DNA of 27,388 bases from a virus: positions 1 through 27,388 of IMG/VR virus record IMGVR_UViG_3300021425_000148. One strand, 5' to 3'. Both the position numbers and the translations under genes were made by a program. Position 1 is the first letter of the stretch; every line of letters starts with the position of its first letter. Shown here one piece after another: positions 6,921 to 13,403 of the stretch. Under the pieces are notes generated by a model. That model was not told the origin of the DNA and made no database searches. It worked only from the letters and a program-made list of their open reading frames with translations.

Positions 6921-7586
6921 TTAATACCTCAAATATGAAATACTAGGAGTTAGTTTTAATGGTGTACTGTTTGCATCTTCTGACATTGCTCTTTGAAATT
7001 CTTCTTCATAAATAGATTTTAATATTTGTATTCTATCAGGTGCTTTCTTTATAGCTATATAGTAAGCAAGACCTGCTGCCATACACGGTAAAAATCTAAA
7101 AGGTGCATCTGTTGTATTCACTAAAGAATCTGCATCTTGGATACGTCTTACATAATAGTAAACAAGAGTATATGAAGCATCTGGTGTAGACCATAAAGTT
7201 ATTGTAGGTGTTGTCTGTCTATCATAAAAGTATTGACTTGGTTGCCCACTATTACTTTTGTTTGGTATTCGTAAATACTCACCACGACTCATTTGAGTCA
7301 AAGTAAAGTCTGTGCCAGAACTATTTCGTAAAACAACTTCTAGTAAGTCTACAAACTCACTGTCTAATGTATAAGTAGCTGTACCAGAAGTGATTGCTTT
7401 TGTCTCTTGTGTAACTGTCCACATATTCAAACCTCTATTTGCCCAATCAGCAAACATAAGGTTTAGTGAACGTCTAGCAGTCTTGGCATCATAGCCAGTT
7501 CTCATCTCTAAGCCACAACGCTCATATGCTTCTTCTATTAGTTCTGCGACATCTAAGTCGAAATCTCTTGAGTTTGATGTAGCCAT
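6921..7586 (-). CDS. Head-tail adaptor / connector protein
   Basis: The 221-residue protein begins with FDLDVAELIEEAYERCGLE, then a helix with RRSLNLMFADWANRGLNMW, which is the characteristic N-terminal region of gp11/SU10-type adaptors (helix, R-S-L-N-x-x-F/L-x-x-W-x-N/x-R-G-x-N-x-W). A beta domain follows (TATYTLDSEFVDLLEVVLRN, FTLTQMSRGEYLRIPNKSN, PTITLWSTPDASYTLVYYYV) and C-terminal helices (FLPCMAAGLAYYIAIKKAP, IYEEEFQRAMSED). In podoviruses such proteins form a dodecameric ring docked on the portal and hold the tail nozzle. It lies just after a cluster of small basic proteins and before the second adaptor-like gene. The ribosome binding site is only a purine-rich GAAGAAA. Confidence 0.8.
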   Translation of the reverse strand: MATSNSRDFDLDVAELIEEAYERCGLEMRTGYDAKTARRSLNLMFADWANRGLNMWTVTQETKAITSGTATYTLDSEFVDLLEVVLRNSSGTDFTLTQMSRGEYLRIPNKSNSGQPSQYFYDRQTTPTITLWSTPDASYTLVYYYVRRIQDADSLVNTTDAPFRFLPCMAAGLAYYIAIKKAPDRIQILKSIYEEEFQRAMSEDANSTPLKLTPSISYLRY

Positions 7587-7865
7587 TTATTTCTTCTTTC
7601 TTCTAAGAGATTTTACTCTTCTAGGTGCACCAGCTGGTTGACCTAGTTTATTCTTTTGTCTTATTCTACTACGTTTTTCAGTAGAAGTCATCTCCGAAGC
7701 AGTCTTCGGAGTTTTCGAAGAAATCCTTTTAGTTGGACGACAATAAGGCGTACCCCTCTTCTCGCCCTTTTTACGACCACACGGTTTACCCGTTTTAACA
7801 TCTTTCCAGCCCTCCTTGAACCATCTCTTAAGTGCTAATCCTGATTTTGTTTTCCGTACTGCCAT
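7587..7865 (-). CDS. Very basic small protein, DUF5872-like
   Basis: The 92-residue protein is dominated by Lys and Arg. It contains LALKRWFKEGWKDVKTGKP, CGRKKGEKRGTPYCRPTKR, ISSKTPKTASEM and ends with RRVKSLRRKKK. The RWF-x-E-x-W-x-D-V-x-T-G-K-P-C-G-R...YCRP-x-x-R-x-S-x-K-T-P-K-T signature is the one I associate with DUF5872, seen in phages and large viruses; function unknown. Two cysteines flank a Gly/Lys loop and could bind metal, but a full four-ligand site is not present. The start overlaps the upstream stop as TAATG. The charge suggests nucleic acid binding, possibly in the virion; this is inference. Confidence 0.65.
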   Translation of the reverse strand: MAVRKTKSGLALKRWFKEGWKDVKTGKPCGRKKGEKRGTPYCRPTKRISSKTPKTASEMTSTEKRSRIRQKNKLGQPAGAPRRVKSLRRKKK

Positions 7866-8167
7866 TATGAATATTTTGTCTCTTTACGTCTACCTGCCAT
7901 GATCTTACCACAACCTCTGGCAATGTTTTTATTGTTTGATTTTCTTTTTGTCATTCGAACAACCTTACCTTCTTTGGCAGTCATTGTTTGATTTTTAACT
8001 TTTTCTATAGCAGTATTTAAAGTACCACCCATAGCTTTCTTTTTACTCTTGTTTCCGTAATTTGCCGCACCAACTTTTCTACATTTGGCAATGGCTCCCG
8101 ATGCATAGGCGGATGGGAAAACTTTATACCTTGCTTTTACTTTGTGATAACAGGCATCTTTTGGCAT
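7865..8167 (-). CDS. Basic small protein (KDACYHKVKARYKV family)
   Basis: The 100-residue protein begins MPKDACYHKVKARYKVFPSA and YASGAIAKCRKVGAANYGN, a motif I recognise in many marine phage contigs. The second half carries AMGGTLNTAIEKVKNQ and RGCGKIMAGRRKETKYS; R-G-C-G-x-x-M-x-x-x-R-K-x-T-K-Y also occurs as a separate tiny protein in related phages, so this could be two modules joined. It is strongly basic with three cysteines. A GAGGAG site lies 8 bases before the ATG. Function unknown; it belongs to a run of Lys/Arg-rich proteins in the structural operon and may bind DNA. Confidence 0.6.
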   Translation of the reverse strand: MPKDACYHKVKARYKVFPSAYASGAIAKCRKVGAANYGNKSKKKAMGGTLNTAIEKVKNQTMTAKEGKVVRMTKRKSNNKNIARGCGKIMAGRRKETKYS

Positions 8168-8306
8168 GTCTTAACTCCTCTATTCCAGTAACTCTGTAAC
8201 ATCTGCATGACCATTTTCTACGACCACAATCAAGACAGTATTTAACTGGACTTCCTCTTATAATTTCTCTTTCTTTTTGTTTTTGTTTTTCTTTTTTTAC
8301 TTCCAC
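8124..8306 (-). CDS. Possible small zinc-binding protein with GTG start
   Basis: The 8168-8296 gap is occupied only by this 60-codon frame, which starts GTG at 8306 and overlaps both neighbours. It contains PVKYCLDCGRRKWSCRCYRV: a CxxC and a CxC eight residues apart, with another Cys near the end, suggestive of a small zinc-binding fold. The N-terminus is a highly charged K/E/Q helix. Evidence against is the lack of an ATG and of a good ribosome binding site, and a 44-base overlap with the next gene. It may instead be a real peptide with a different start, or non-coding. Confidence 0.35.
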   Translation of the reverse strand: MEVKKEKQKQKEREIIRGSPVKYCLDCGRRKWSCRCYRVTGIEELRHAKRCLLSQSKSKV

Positions 8307-8539
8307 TTGAACCAGGCTTCATTATCTGTTTTGCCATCGAGCTTCGCAAGATTGCCATTTGGTTTACTCCTTCTTATAAAATCTTCCCACAAAGGCTTAA
8401 TCATTTTGTGATTTTCAGATACTTTTTCTGCCATAATAGCAGTTCTCTTATCTACCTCAATGAGAGTTTGTACAGTCCACCCAATAGCACCTGCAAACAA
8501 AACAATAGATACACCTGTTGCTATCTCCTTGATATTCAT
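8297..8539 (-). CDS. Small single-pass membrane protein
   Basis: The 80-residue protein starts MNIKEIATGVSIVLFAGAI and has one membrane segment at about residues 5-27 (with GWTVQTLIEVD at its end), followed by a charged helical region (KRTAIMAEKVSENHKMIKP) and a basic tail. I chose the ATG at 8539 because AAGGTGG precedes it and it overlaps the upstream stop as TAATG; a GTG 4 codons earlier lies inside the ribosome binding site. The N-terminal membrane helix followed by a helical soluble part resembles small holin-like or lysis accessory proteins, but no family signature is visible. Confidence 0.55.
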   Translation of the reverse strand: MNIKEIATGVSIVLFAGAIGWTVQTLIEVDKRTAIMAEKVSENHKMIKPLWEDFIRRSKPNGNLAKLDGKTDNEAWFKWK

Positions 8540-8823
8540 TAGCACTTCCACCTTTTTCTAGCTTGTCTTAAACGGCTATTAGGATTCTTTGCAGCTTTAG
8601 GAAATTTTTTCATTTGTCCAGCTGATCTTGCACAATAAGACTTACGTCTGTTTGCAGCCTTACTACCTTTTTTAACTTTGCCAGTAACAGCTGTTTTTAA
8701 TTTACTTCCAGGGTTCTCTCTTCTATATCGAGCAACACCTGCTTTAGTCATTCCCGCTCCAGACTTAGTGGAGCGGAAATACTTTTTTGTTTTAGGCGGT
8801 TGTTTGTCTGCCTTTCTAGTCAT
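8539..8823 (-). CDS. Very basic small protein, DUF6321-like
   Basis: The 94-residue protein contains KSGAGMTKAGVARYRRENPG, SKLKTAVTGKVKKGSKAANR and RKSYCARSAGQMKKFPKAAK, and ends PNSRLRQARKRWKC. The G-A-G-M-T-x-x-G-V-x-x-Y-R-x-x-N-P-G-S-K-L-x-T-A-V-T-G pattern and the N-S-R-L-x-x-A-R-K-R-W-x-C end are features of the DUF6321 family, common in cyanophages and other marine viruses, with no established function. About a third of residues are Lys or Arg. It overlaps the upstream structural gene by 8 bases. DNA binding or packaging inside the virion is a reasonable guess. Confidence 0.7.
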   Translation of the reverse strand: MTRKADKQPPKTKKYFRSTKSGAGMTKAGVARYRRENPGSKLKTAVTGKVKKGSKAANRRKSYCARSAGQMKKFPKAAKNPNSRLRQARKRWKC

Positions 8824-9220
8824 AGTTCTTTCTCATCTGAAGAGTTACTGTGTATGTGTCTCCAGAAGTATGACCCACAGTTGTAAATACGACATCACCT
8901 GTTTTACCTGATCCAGCGTTGTTCGATAAGCCACCGAAACCAGTGTAATCATGGTAACCACTTTGATTCTCACCTAGCTCTATTATAAAAGCATCAGATG
9001 TAGCATCAAAAAATAGTCTGGTTTTCATGCCAATGCACTGCCACCATATCTTTTCTATAGTTACTCCAGTACAAGTTTTACCAAGTTGACTTGCTGCCAG
9101 AGCACTTACGTCAACTTTTACAACTGCTGATTCTCCAGTACCATCAGAAATATTAGTGAATTTCTGTACAACAGTTTTTTCACCATCAACTATGGTTTGT
9201 GAAGTTACTGCATCAGCCAT
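8816..9220 (-). CDS. Virion structural protein (MADAVTSQTI family)
   Basis: The 134-residue protein starts MADAVTSQTIVDGEKTVVQK and contains FTNISDGTGESAVVKVDVSA, a Trp-rich strand (EKIWWQCIGMKTRLFFDATS), YHDYTGFGGLSNNAGSGKTG and DVVFTTVGHTSGDTYTVTLQ. The same order (DG-x-x-x-x-V-x-K-x-T-N-x-S-D-G-T-G-E, W-D-A-T-like, G-F-G-G, T-V-G-H-T) is widespread in marine phage structural proteins. It is almost entirely beta. An AGGAGG ribosome binding site suggests high expression. It follows the decoration-like gene and probably forms part of the head surface or neck; the exact site is unknown. Confidence 0.65.
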   Translation of the reverse strand: MADAVTSQTIVDGEKTVVQKFTNISDGTGESAVVKVDVSALAASQLGKTCTGVTIEKIWWQCIGMKTRLFFDATSDAFIIELGENQSGYHDYTGFGGLSNNAGSGKTGDVVFTTVGHTSGDTYTVTLQMRKNYD

Positions 9221-9232
9221 CTATACCTCCTA

Positions 9233-9739
9233 TTATTGGTCAGCGAAAGCAGGTGCAGTCGTTGATGTTACAGTACCAAAAATCTGATAGTTAGTTGAGT
9301 CTTTACCTACAATAGTAATATCAAATGCTTGTGGTACATTTAATTGAATACTACTGTTAGAGTTGCCATCAGAAAAAACAGTTGCATTATCTGCATCTGT
9401 GTCTAAATGAACAACTTGACCAATGTAAAAGTTTGTGTTTCCAGGGGTAACAATGATTGCATCTGTTCCATCTGCTGCTCCACCTGCATATACAAATCTA
9501 AACACAGACCCAGCTATTGGTGCTGGTAAAGTATATGTGTTGTCTTGAGTTCCGTCTGGTACAAGTAAAATTCTACCACTATGGGTAGCATTGTCTAAAG
9601 TTTGATCTGCATCATTTAAGCTCACTGGTGCTCCACCAAGAGTTGTTACCTCTGTGATTGTTCCAGTTGTTGCATTTTTACTGATAGTTTTAATTGTGCT
9701 TTCAGATCGTATTGGACCTGAAAAAGTTGTGTTAGCCAT
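9233..9739 (-). CDS. Head decoration-like structural protein
   Basis: The 168-residue protein begins MANTTFSGPIRSESTIKTIS, followed by beta segments (SGRILLVPDGTQDNTYTLPA, SVFRFVYAGGAADGTDAIIV) and ending QIFGTVTSTTAPAFADQ. The MANTTFSGPVRS head and a jelly-roll-like beta content are found in marine phage proteins encoded next to the major capsid gene, where they are usually considered decoration or minor capsid proteins. It is the first gene after the capsid terminator and has its own promoter-like sequence and a strong AAGGAG, so it can be expressed separately from the capsid gene. No catalytic residues are apparent. Confidence 0.6.
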   Translation of the reverse strand: MANTTFSGPIRSESTIKTISKNATTGTITEVTTLGGAPVSLNDADQTLDNATHSGRILLVPDGTQDNTYTLPAPIAGSVFRFVYAGGAADGTDAIIVTPGNTNFYIGQVVHLDTDADNATVFSDGNSNSSIQLNVPQAFDITIVGKDSTNYQIFGTVTSTTAPAFADQ

Positions 9740-9761
9740 TTTGATCTCCTTGTCCTGGCAA

Positions 9762-9785
9762 TTGTCGAAGTTAATTCTTCGTCAA
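9762..9785 (-). repeat. Inverted repeat in the leader of the decoration-like gene
   Basis: The arms 9762-9770 and 9777-9785 pair over nine positions with a single A/A mismatch around a 6-base TTAATT loop. The element lies between the promoter at 9796-9824 and the AAGGAG of the next gene, so it would be in the 5' leader of that mRNA. It could stabilise the message or bind a regulator; no T-run follows, so it is not a terminator. Confidence 0.5.
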
Positions 9786-9795
9786 GGTTTAATTT

Positions 9796-9824
9796 ATTAT
9801 ACACAAAAAAGGGCAGTATGTAAC
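9796..9824 (-). promoter_or_regulatory. Candidate promoter behind the capsid terminator
   Basis: On the minus strand GTTACA (9824..9819) and a perfect TATAAT (9801..9796) are separated by 17 bases. The -35 box lies within the loop and stem of the capsid terminator hairpin and the spacer contains its T-run. The predicted start would be about 50 bases before the decoration-like gene. The perfect -10 and spacing support it; the -35 is only a partial match. Confidence 0.45.
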
Positions 9825-9833
9825 TGCCCTTCT
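9805..9833 (-). terminator. Rho-independent terminator after the major capsid gene
   Basis: A perfect 9-base stem (arms 9809-9817 and 9823-9831, AAGGGCAGT/ACTGCCCTT) with a 5-base loop is followed on the minus strand by an uninterrupted T-run (9810-9805). It begins 20 bases after the capsid stop codon. On the plus strand only weak T content follows, so it is directed at the capsid transcript. Confidence 0.85.
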
Positions 9834-9852
9834 AGTTAAATTGTAATTTAGC

Positions 9853-10764
9853 TTACGCTCCTGGTGAACCAAACATTGCACGAGGATCTGAGAAACCGAA
9901 AGAGTATCTCTCTCTTGCCTTATATCTCATGTTTCCTGTGTCAAAATCTGGATCCATCGCAGTTGCCATTGGCATTCTTTCGAAATGCTTTAGACCATTT
10001 GGTGCATCTGTCTTAATGAAAAATGCATCTGTGTCTGTTAGATAATCGTTGACAACGTAACCTTGAGGTAACATCCCCATGTTTCTGATTGCGTTGACAT
10101 CGTTATCAGCAGTTCCAGATCTTAGATTAGATGCCATTAGTCTCTCTGCTACGAATTGTAGTTGTCTTGGGATGATCATCTTCATTCCTCTTAGAGCAAT
10201 GATTAATCCTCTCTCGTCTACAAATCCAGCAATAGAAATTAATGCATCTTCTAAAGAAGTTTCATTAAGGTCTGCTGCAGTTGTTGGCTCGTTAGCAAAA
10301 GTTCCACCACTTGTTAGTGGGTGATCTGTTGCTAATAAAGCTTTTCCGTCACCACCAGCTGTTGCTCCACCAGTAAACGCATTGTTTAATACGTTAGCTG
10401 CTTTTACCTGCTTGGTGTGTGCCATTGATCTAGCAAGTGCTCTTGTATAACGAGCAGAAAGCTTGTCGTAAAGGTTATCCTCTACAGCTTCTTCTGTTAT
10501 TGAGAAAGCCATTGCCACTGTTTCATGGTTATAACGAGCAGTGTAAGCTTCGTTAGCATCGTCAAAAGAGACTCCACTTCCTTCTGCTTTAACTGGGGCT
10601 GCTCCGAAGCCACTTAACATTACTTCTTCTTCAAACGCTCTGTCTGATGACTCTGTGTCGAAGATTTCTGCATGTTGTCCTTCGTATCTGTTATACTCCA
10701 TACCAAAGAGAGCGTTTAAGCCTGGCTCTAATTCTTTGGCGAGTTGTGCTCTAGATATTGCCAT
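9853..10764 (-). CDS. Major capsid protein (HK97 fold, Mu gpT-like)
   Basis: This 303-residue protein forms the icosahedral shell. It begins MAISRAQLAKELEPGLNALF, and its SSDRAFEEEVMLSGFGAAPV, EGSGVSFDDANEAYTARYNH and AMAFSITEEAVEDNLYDKL segments match the N-arm and E-loop region of gpT-like capsid proteins, where D/E-E-x-x-G-F-G and a K-x-E-G-x-x-x-x-F-D-D-A signature is typical. The body includes ARSMAHTKQVKAANVLNNAF and LIIALRGMKMIIPRQLQFVA; the C-terminus ends KARERYSFGFSDPRAMFG. Strong AAGGAGAG, position after the scaffold cassette, and a dedicated terminator agree with a highly expressed capsid gene. No protease is encoded next to it and no obvious cleavage site is visible. Length is near the short end for HK97-type proteins. 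Confidence 0.85.
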   Translation of the reverse strand: MAISRAQLAKELEPGLNALFGMEYNRYEGQHAEIFDTESSDRAFEEEVMLSGFGAAPVKAEGSGVSFDDANEAYTARYNHETVAMAFSITEEAVEDNLYDKLSARYTRALARSMAHTKQVKAANVLNNAFTGGATAGGDGKALLATDHPLTSGGTFANEPTTAADLNETSLEDALISIAGFVDERGLIIALRGMKMIIPRQLQFVAERLMASNLRSGTADNDVNAIRNMGMLPQGYVVNDYLTDTDAFFIKTDAPNGLKHFERMPMATAMDPDFDTGNMRYKARERYSFGFSDPRAMFGSPGA

Positions 10765-10776
10765 TATTTACTCTCC

Positions 10777-11409
10777 TTAACCTACAGTTGCTTCTGCACT
10801 ACCAGCAAGTAGAGCATGGTTGTTAATCATAACAATCAACGGGATACCAGCAGCAGTAAAGTCATTGTTCTCTGCATCATCAAGAATACCAACAATCTTT
10901 AACGGATGTGATAAATCTGATGCATCGACAGTAGAAACATCTAACTGTGCGGCTGAAATACCTGTTGTTGTACTACCATCAGCAGCTCCCTTGCCTGACT
11001 CGGCTGAGAATTCTGCACCCTCAAAGATAGTAGCGATTGCTGTCGCTTTGTCTGTGAGAGAGGCATCTGAACAAATTATGAACCTTTGCATCGGGTTATC
11101 ATATACAAATCCGATAATATCGAAGTTTGTATCTGCACCTGATCCGGGCCAGTAGTTTGAAAAGACTTTTTTACCTGTGGTTGAAGATACATATTCACAT
11201 CCTGCAAATACGCCTACAAATTTCAAAGTGTCACCAGAAGCAGAACTTGATACAGCGATTTCGCCGCCGTTTGTTGCGATAACTGGTGAACCTTGGTAAA
11301 TTGCAGAAGCACTTGAGTCTATGAAATATGAGTTTGTACCTTGAGTAGCTGGAGTGCTACCCGCGGTGTTAATTGGTTTTAAACCAAAACCAACATTCAC
11401 ATTAGCCAT
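10777..11409 (-). CDS. Capsid-cassette structural protein
   Basis: The 210-residue protein begins MANVNVGFGLKPINTAGSTP and is beta-rich throughout, with YQGSPVIATNGGEIAVSSSA, KFVGVFAGCEYVSSTTGKKV and SNYWPGSGADTNFDIIGFVY. Proteins with this start and a G-x-K-x-V-F-x-N-Y-W-P segment occur beside capsid genes of marine podoviruses and are detected as virion components; I recall no precise function. A decoration or shell-stabilising role fits the position just upstream of the capsid gene. AAGGAG precedes the ATG. It has no membrane or coiled-coil segments. Confidence 0.6.
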   Translation of the reverse strand: MANVNVGFGLKPINTAGSTPATQGTNSYFIDSSASAIYQGSPVIATNGGEIAVSSSASGDTLKFVGVFAGCEYVSSTTGKKVFSNYWPGSGADTNFDIIGFVYDNPMQRFIICSDASLTDKATAIATIFEGAEFSAESGKGAADGSTTTGISAAQLDVSTVDASDLSHPLKIVGILDDAENNDFTAAGIPLIVMINNHALLAGSAEATVG

Positions 11410-11427
11410 ATTAGCTCCTTCTAAAAG

Positions 11428-11895
11428 TTACTCGGAAGATTTTTCTTTTCCTCCGAAGGTTACACGACTTGACCTATCAATATTGATAGGCATTGAAGGA
11501 TGTTGTTCCCTCATTAAGTTTTCGTCAACGGCTTTCATTTGATTGCGAGTCTGCTCTCGGAAGTATTCAGTTCTTTCTTCTACCGTTTCATCTGGAATTC
11601 GGGCAAGCATTAAACCACCGACACCAATAATTCCTTTGTTTTTACCCTCTTCTATAACTGGATATTTATCAGCTTCTGAACCATACTCATCGGCTCTAAC
11701 TGGTTCCCATCCTTCTCTCATCTTGGCAAACACATTTGTTTTATCATCTTCGCCTTTTAAAGCAGTTCTGATCCACCTATGTGTGTAACCAGGGGGAGGA
11801 GGGGGAGCATCCAACTTAGACGGAGGTTGCCAAGGTTTTCTCCTCGTATTATTTGCACGACTTTTAGTTTCTCGTGTTGTTCTATCCATAGCCAT
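11428..11895 (-). CDS. Capsid-cassette protein of unknown role
   Basis: The 155-residue protein has a basic N-terminus with RRKPWQPPSKLDAPPPPPGY and THRWIRTALKGEDD, an acidic middle with KMREGWEPVRADEYG and GIIGVGGLMLARIPDETVEE, and a charged helical C-terminus. The K-P-W-x-P-P-x-x-L-D-x-P-x-P-P-x-G-x-x-H-R-W-I-R signature is one I know from marine podoviruses between scaffold and capsid genes; its function is not established. It may act in procapsid assembly. It has an AAGGAG site and lies 3 bases after the scaffold gene. A start two codons later (second ATG) is also possible. Confidence 0.6.
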   Translation of the reverse strand: MAMDRTTRETKSRANNTRRKPWQPPSKLDAPPPPPGYTHRWIRTALKGEDDKTNVFAKMREGWEPVRADEYGSEADKYPVIEEGKNKGIIGVGGLMLARIPDETVEERTEYFREQTRNQMKAVDENLMREQHPSMPINIDRSSRVTFGGKEKSSE

Positions 11896-11898
11896 ATT

Positions 11899-12792
11899 TT
11901 ACTCCTTCACATATTTAGCATATTCTTCAAGCGGAACATTCAGACGTTTCGCAATAGCAATCTGCGAAGCAGTCAATTTGACTGTTCTGCGTCCCTTTGG
12001 TGATGACGACTTAGAAGCCGTTGTCCCAGCAGAGGCGACTCTGGGAGCTGAGGATTTTCTCTGAGTATCCTGAAATTTATGTGGAAACTCTGATCTTATC
12101 CTATTATCAAGTTCATTATAGTACTCATCTGAGTTTGGGTCAAACCCCTCATCCTCAATTAATTGCTTATGTAAGCCAAAAGCAGCATAAGTCATGGTCT
12201 GATCTTGTCCAAACCATGTGTTTTTCTTTGCCCAATCCTCTGCTTTAGGATCTGGCTTTGCTTGAGGTTGTTGTTGTGCTTGAGGTTGTTGTTGTGCTTG
12301 AGGTTGTTGTTCAACCTGTTTGGCTTTGGCTTCTCTGTCTGCTTTCAACTGATTGAGTCGAGCCTCTTCCATAGCTATTCTAGAGATATTCTGTTGTGCT
12401 TCATACATAGCATCAGCATTACCTTCTTCTAATGCTTTCTTGTATGCTTCTTTAGCTGCAATAGATTGAGATTGAAGTCTTGTATCAAACTCTCCAACAT
12501 AAGTTGTATCTAGTTTATCTATTCTAGATTTTAATTCTTCGTTTTGTTTTTTTACGGCTTCAGCATATTCGACAGCAGCTTGTCTCTGTCTCTCTTCCTC
12601 ACGAAATCTGTTTGTAAGTTTGCTGATACGTTTCTTGACAGATTCAGAATATTCAGACAAGTCATCAGCATCATCAGTTTTTTCTTTATCTTTTGTTTCA
12701 ACTGCGACTTCATCCGTTTCTTCTTCCTTTGTTTCTAGCTCAATTTCTTGACCTTCTTCTTCGTTTTCTTCGACTTTTACATCTTCTTGCAT
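11899..12792 (-). CDS. Scaffolding protein
   Basis: The 297-residue protein has a strongly acidic N-terminus (residues about 1-45, repeated Glu/Asp), a long coiled-coil region (about 50-165, including FREEERQRQAAVEYAEAVKK), a Gln/Pro/Ala spacer of three PQAQQ repeats, and a mixed domain with KNTWFGQDQTMTYAAFGLHK. The basic C-terminus has RRTVKLTASQIAIAKRLNVP and ends EEYAKYVKE. This acidic-coil-basic plan and the K-L-T-x-x-Q-x-x-x-A-K/x-R-L/M-x-V/I-x-x-x-x-Y-A tail are typical of podovirus scaffold/assembly proteins. I start at the ATG at 12792, because ACGGAG precedes it and it begins one base after the previous TAG; a longer frame begins inside the GroES-like gene. Confidence 0.8.
   Translation of the reverse strand: MQEDVKVEENEEEGQEIELETKEEETDEVAVETKDKEKTDDADDLSEYSESVKKRISKLTNRFREEERQRQAAVEYAEAVKKQNEELKSRIDKLDTTYVGEFDTRLQSQSIAAKEAYKKALEEGNADAMYEAQQNISRIAMEEARLNQLKADREAKAKQVEQQPQAQQQPQAQQQPQAKPDPKAEDWAKKNTWFGQDQTMTYAAFGLHKQLIEDEGFDPNSDEYYNELDNRIRSEFPHKFQDTQRKSSAPRVASAGTTASKSSSPKGRRTVKLTASQIAIAKRLNVPLEEYAKYVKE
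12260..12311 (-). repeat. 18-base tandem repeat inside the scaffold gene
   Basis: The unit GCTTGAGGTTGTTGTTGT occurs at 12260-12277 and 12278-12295 and again partially at 12296-12311. It encodes the Q-A-Q-Q-Q-P spacer between the coiled coil and the C-terminal part. The copies are identical, which suggests recent slippage and possible length variation. Confidence 0.9.
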
Positions 12793-12793
12793 A

Positions 12794-13219
12794 CTAGGCT
12801 CCGTATGATTTGATGTCGTCAGGATCGACAATGGTTGCAATGACTTCATCGTCATTGATTATTCTAACTTCCCCACCCTCTATTTGGAAACGTGACCCAG
12901 CGTAACGACCAATACAAACCCAGTCGCCTTCCTTACACCAAGCTCCGTCTTCTCCAAATTTGTCTATATCTTTATATGCCAAAGGTCCCACTTTAGCTAC
13001 ATATGCTGTAACTGTGGCTCTCGCTTCTCTTTCTCTTACTGGATCTGGAACGTAAACACCACCTTCAGTTTTTTCTTTGCCCATGTAAGGCATAACTAAT
13101 ATTCGCCAACCTGTTGGCTGTGGTATTCTTTCTATTAATTTAAGTTTTTTGGCTTCTTCTTCAGCTTTTTTCTTAGCGTTCCTCTGTGCTAGAACGTATT
13201 CTGGTACTATCAGACTCAT
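12794..13219 (-). CDS. GroES/Cpn10-like co-chaperonin
   Basis: After a Lys/Glu-rich N-terminal helix (QRNAKKKAEEEAKKLKLIER), residues about 35-140 form a GroES-type beta domain: PTGWRILVMPYMGKEKTEGG with VYVPDP (mobile-loop position), ARATVTAYVAKVGPLAYKD, EGDWVCIGRYAGSRFQIEGG and RIINDDEVIATIVDPDDI. GroES-family members cap GroEL and set its cavity; T4 gp31 shows that phages use such proteins for capsid folding. The location directly before the scaffold gene suggests the same purpose here. The extra N-terminal helix of about 30 residues is not in host GroES. Two adjacent ATGs exist; I prefer the second (13219), six bases after GAAGG, the first being too close to it. Hydrophobic loop residues are not clearly I-x-L. 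Confidence 0.8.
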   Translation of the reverse strand: MSLIVPEYVLAQRNAKKKAEEEAKKLKLIERIPQPTGWRILVMPYMGKEKTEGGVYVPDPVREREARATVTAYVAKVGPLAYKDIDKFGEDGAWCKEGDWVCIGRYAGSRFQIEGGEVRIINDDEVIATIVDPDDIKSYGA

Positions 13220-13403
13220 CATCCACCTTCTTTAGCAGGGTTTGAACGTGTTCCAATGCGTAGGTTAGTCCCTGTATTTCGCCTACCATTGCTTTATATT
13301 GACCAATATCAGATGCACTACCACTAGTCAATGAAATACTTATATCATCAATTCTATTATTCAAGTCTTTTTTATATTTATGTAAGAAATCTGCTACGAA
13401 CAT
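13173..13403 (-). CDS. Small helical protein upstream of the GroES-like gene
   Basis: The 76-residue protein starts MFVADFLHKYKKDLNNRIDD and contains SDIGQYKAMVGEIQGLTYAL, then EHVQTLLKKVD and a Ser/Arg-rich tail. It is predicted helical. The Y-K-x-M-V-G-E-I-Q-G-L segment is common in small proteins of marine phages near the portal/capsid region, function unknown. It begins directly after the stop of the previous gene with AGGT upstream, and its last 47-50 bases overlap the GroES-like gene in another frame. Confidence 0.6.
   Translation of the reverse strand: MFVADFLHKYKKDLNNRIDDISISLTSGSASDIGQYKAMVGEIQGLTYALEHVQTLLKKVDDESDSTRIRSSTEER

Noticed and set aside
12260-12311. CRISPR-like repeat array
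   Set aside because: The repeats are directly adjacent without spacers and are coding, in frame with the scaffold.
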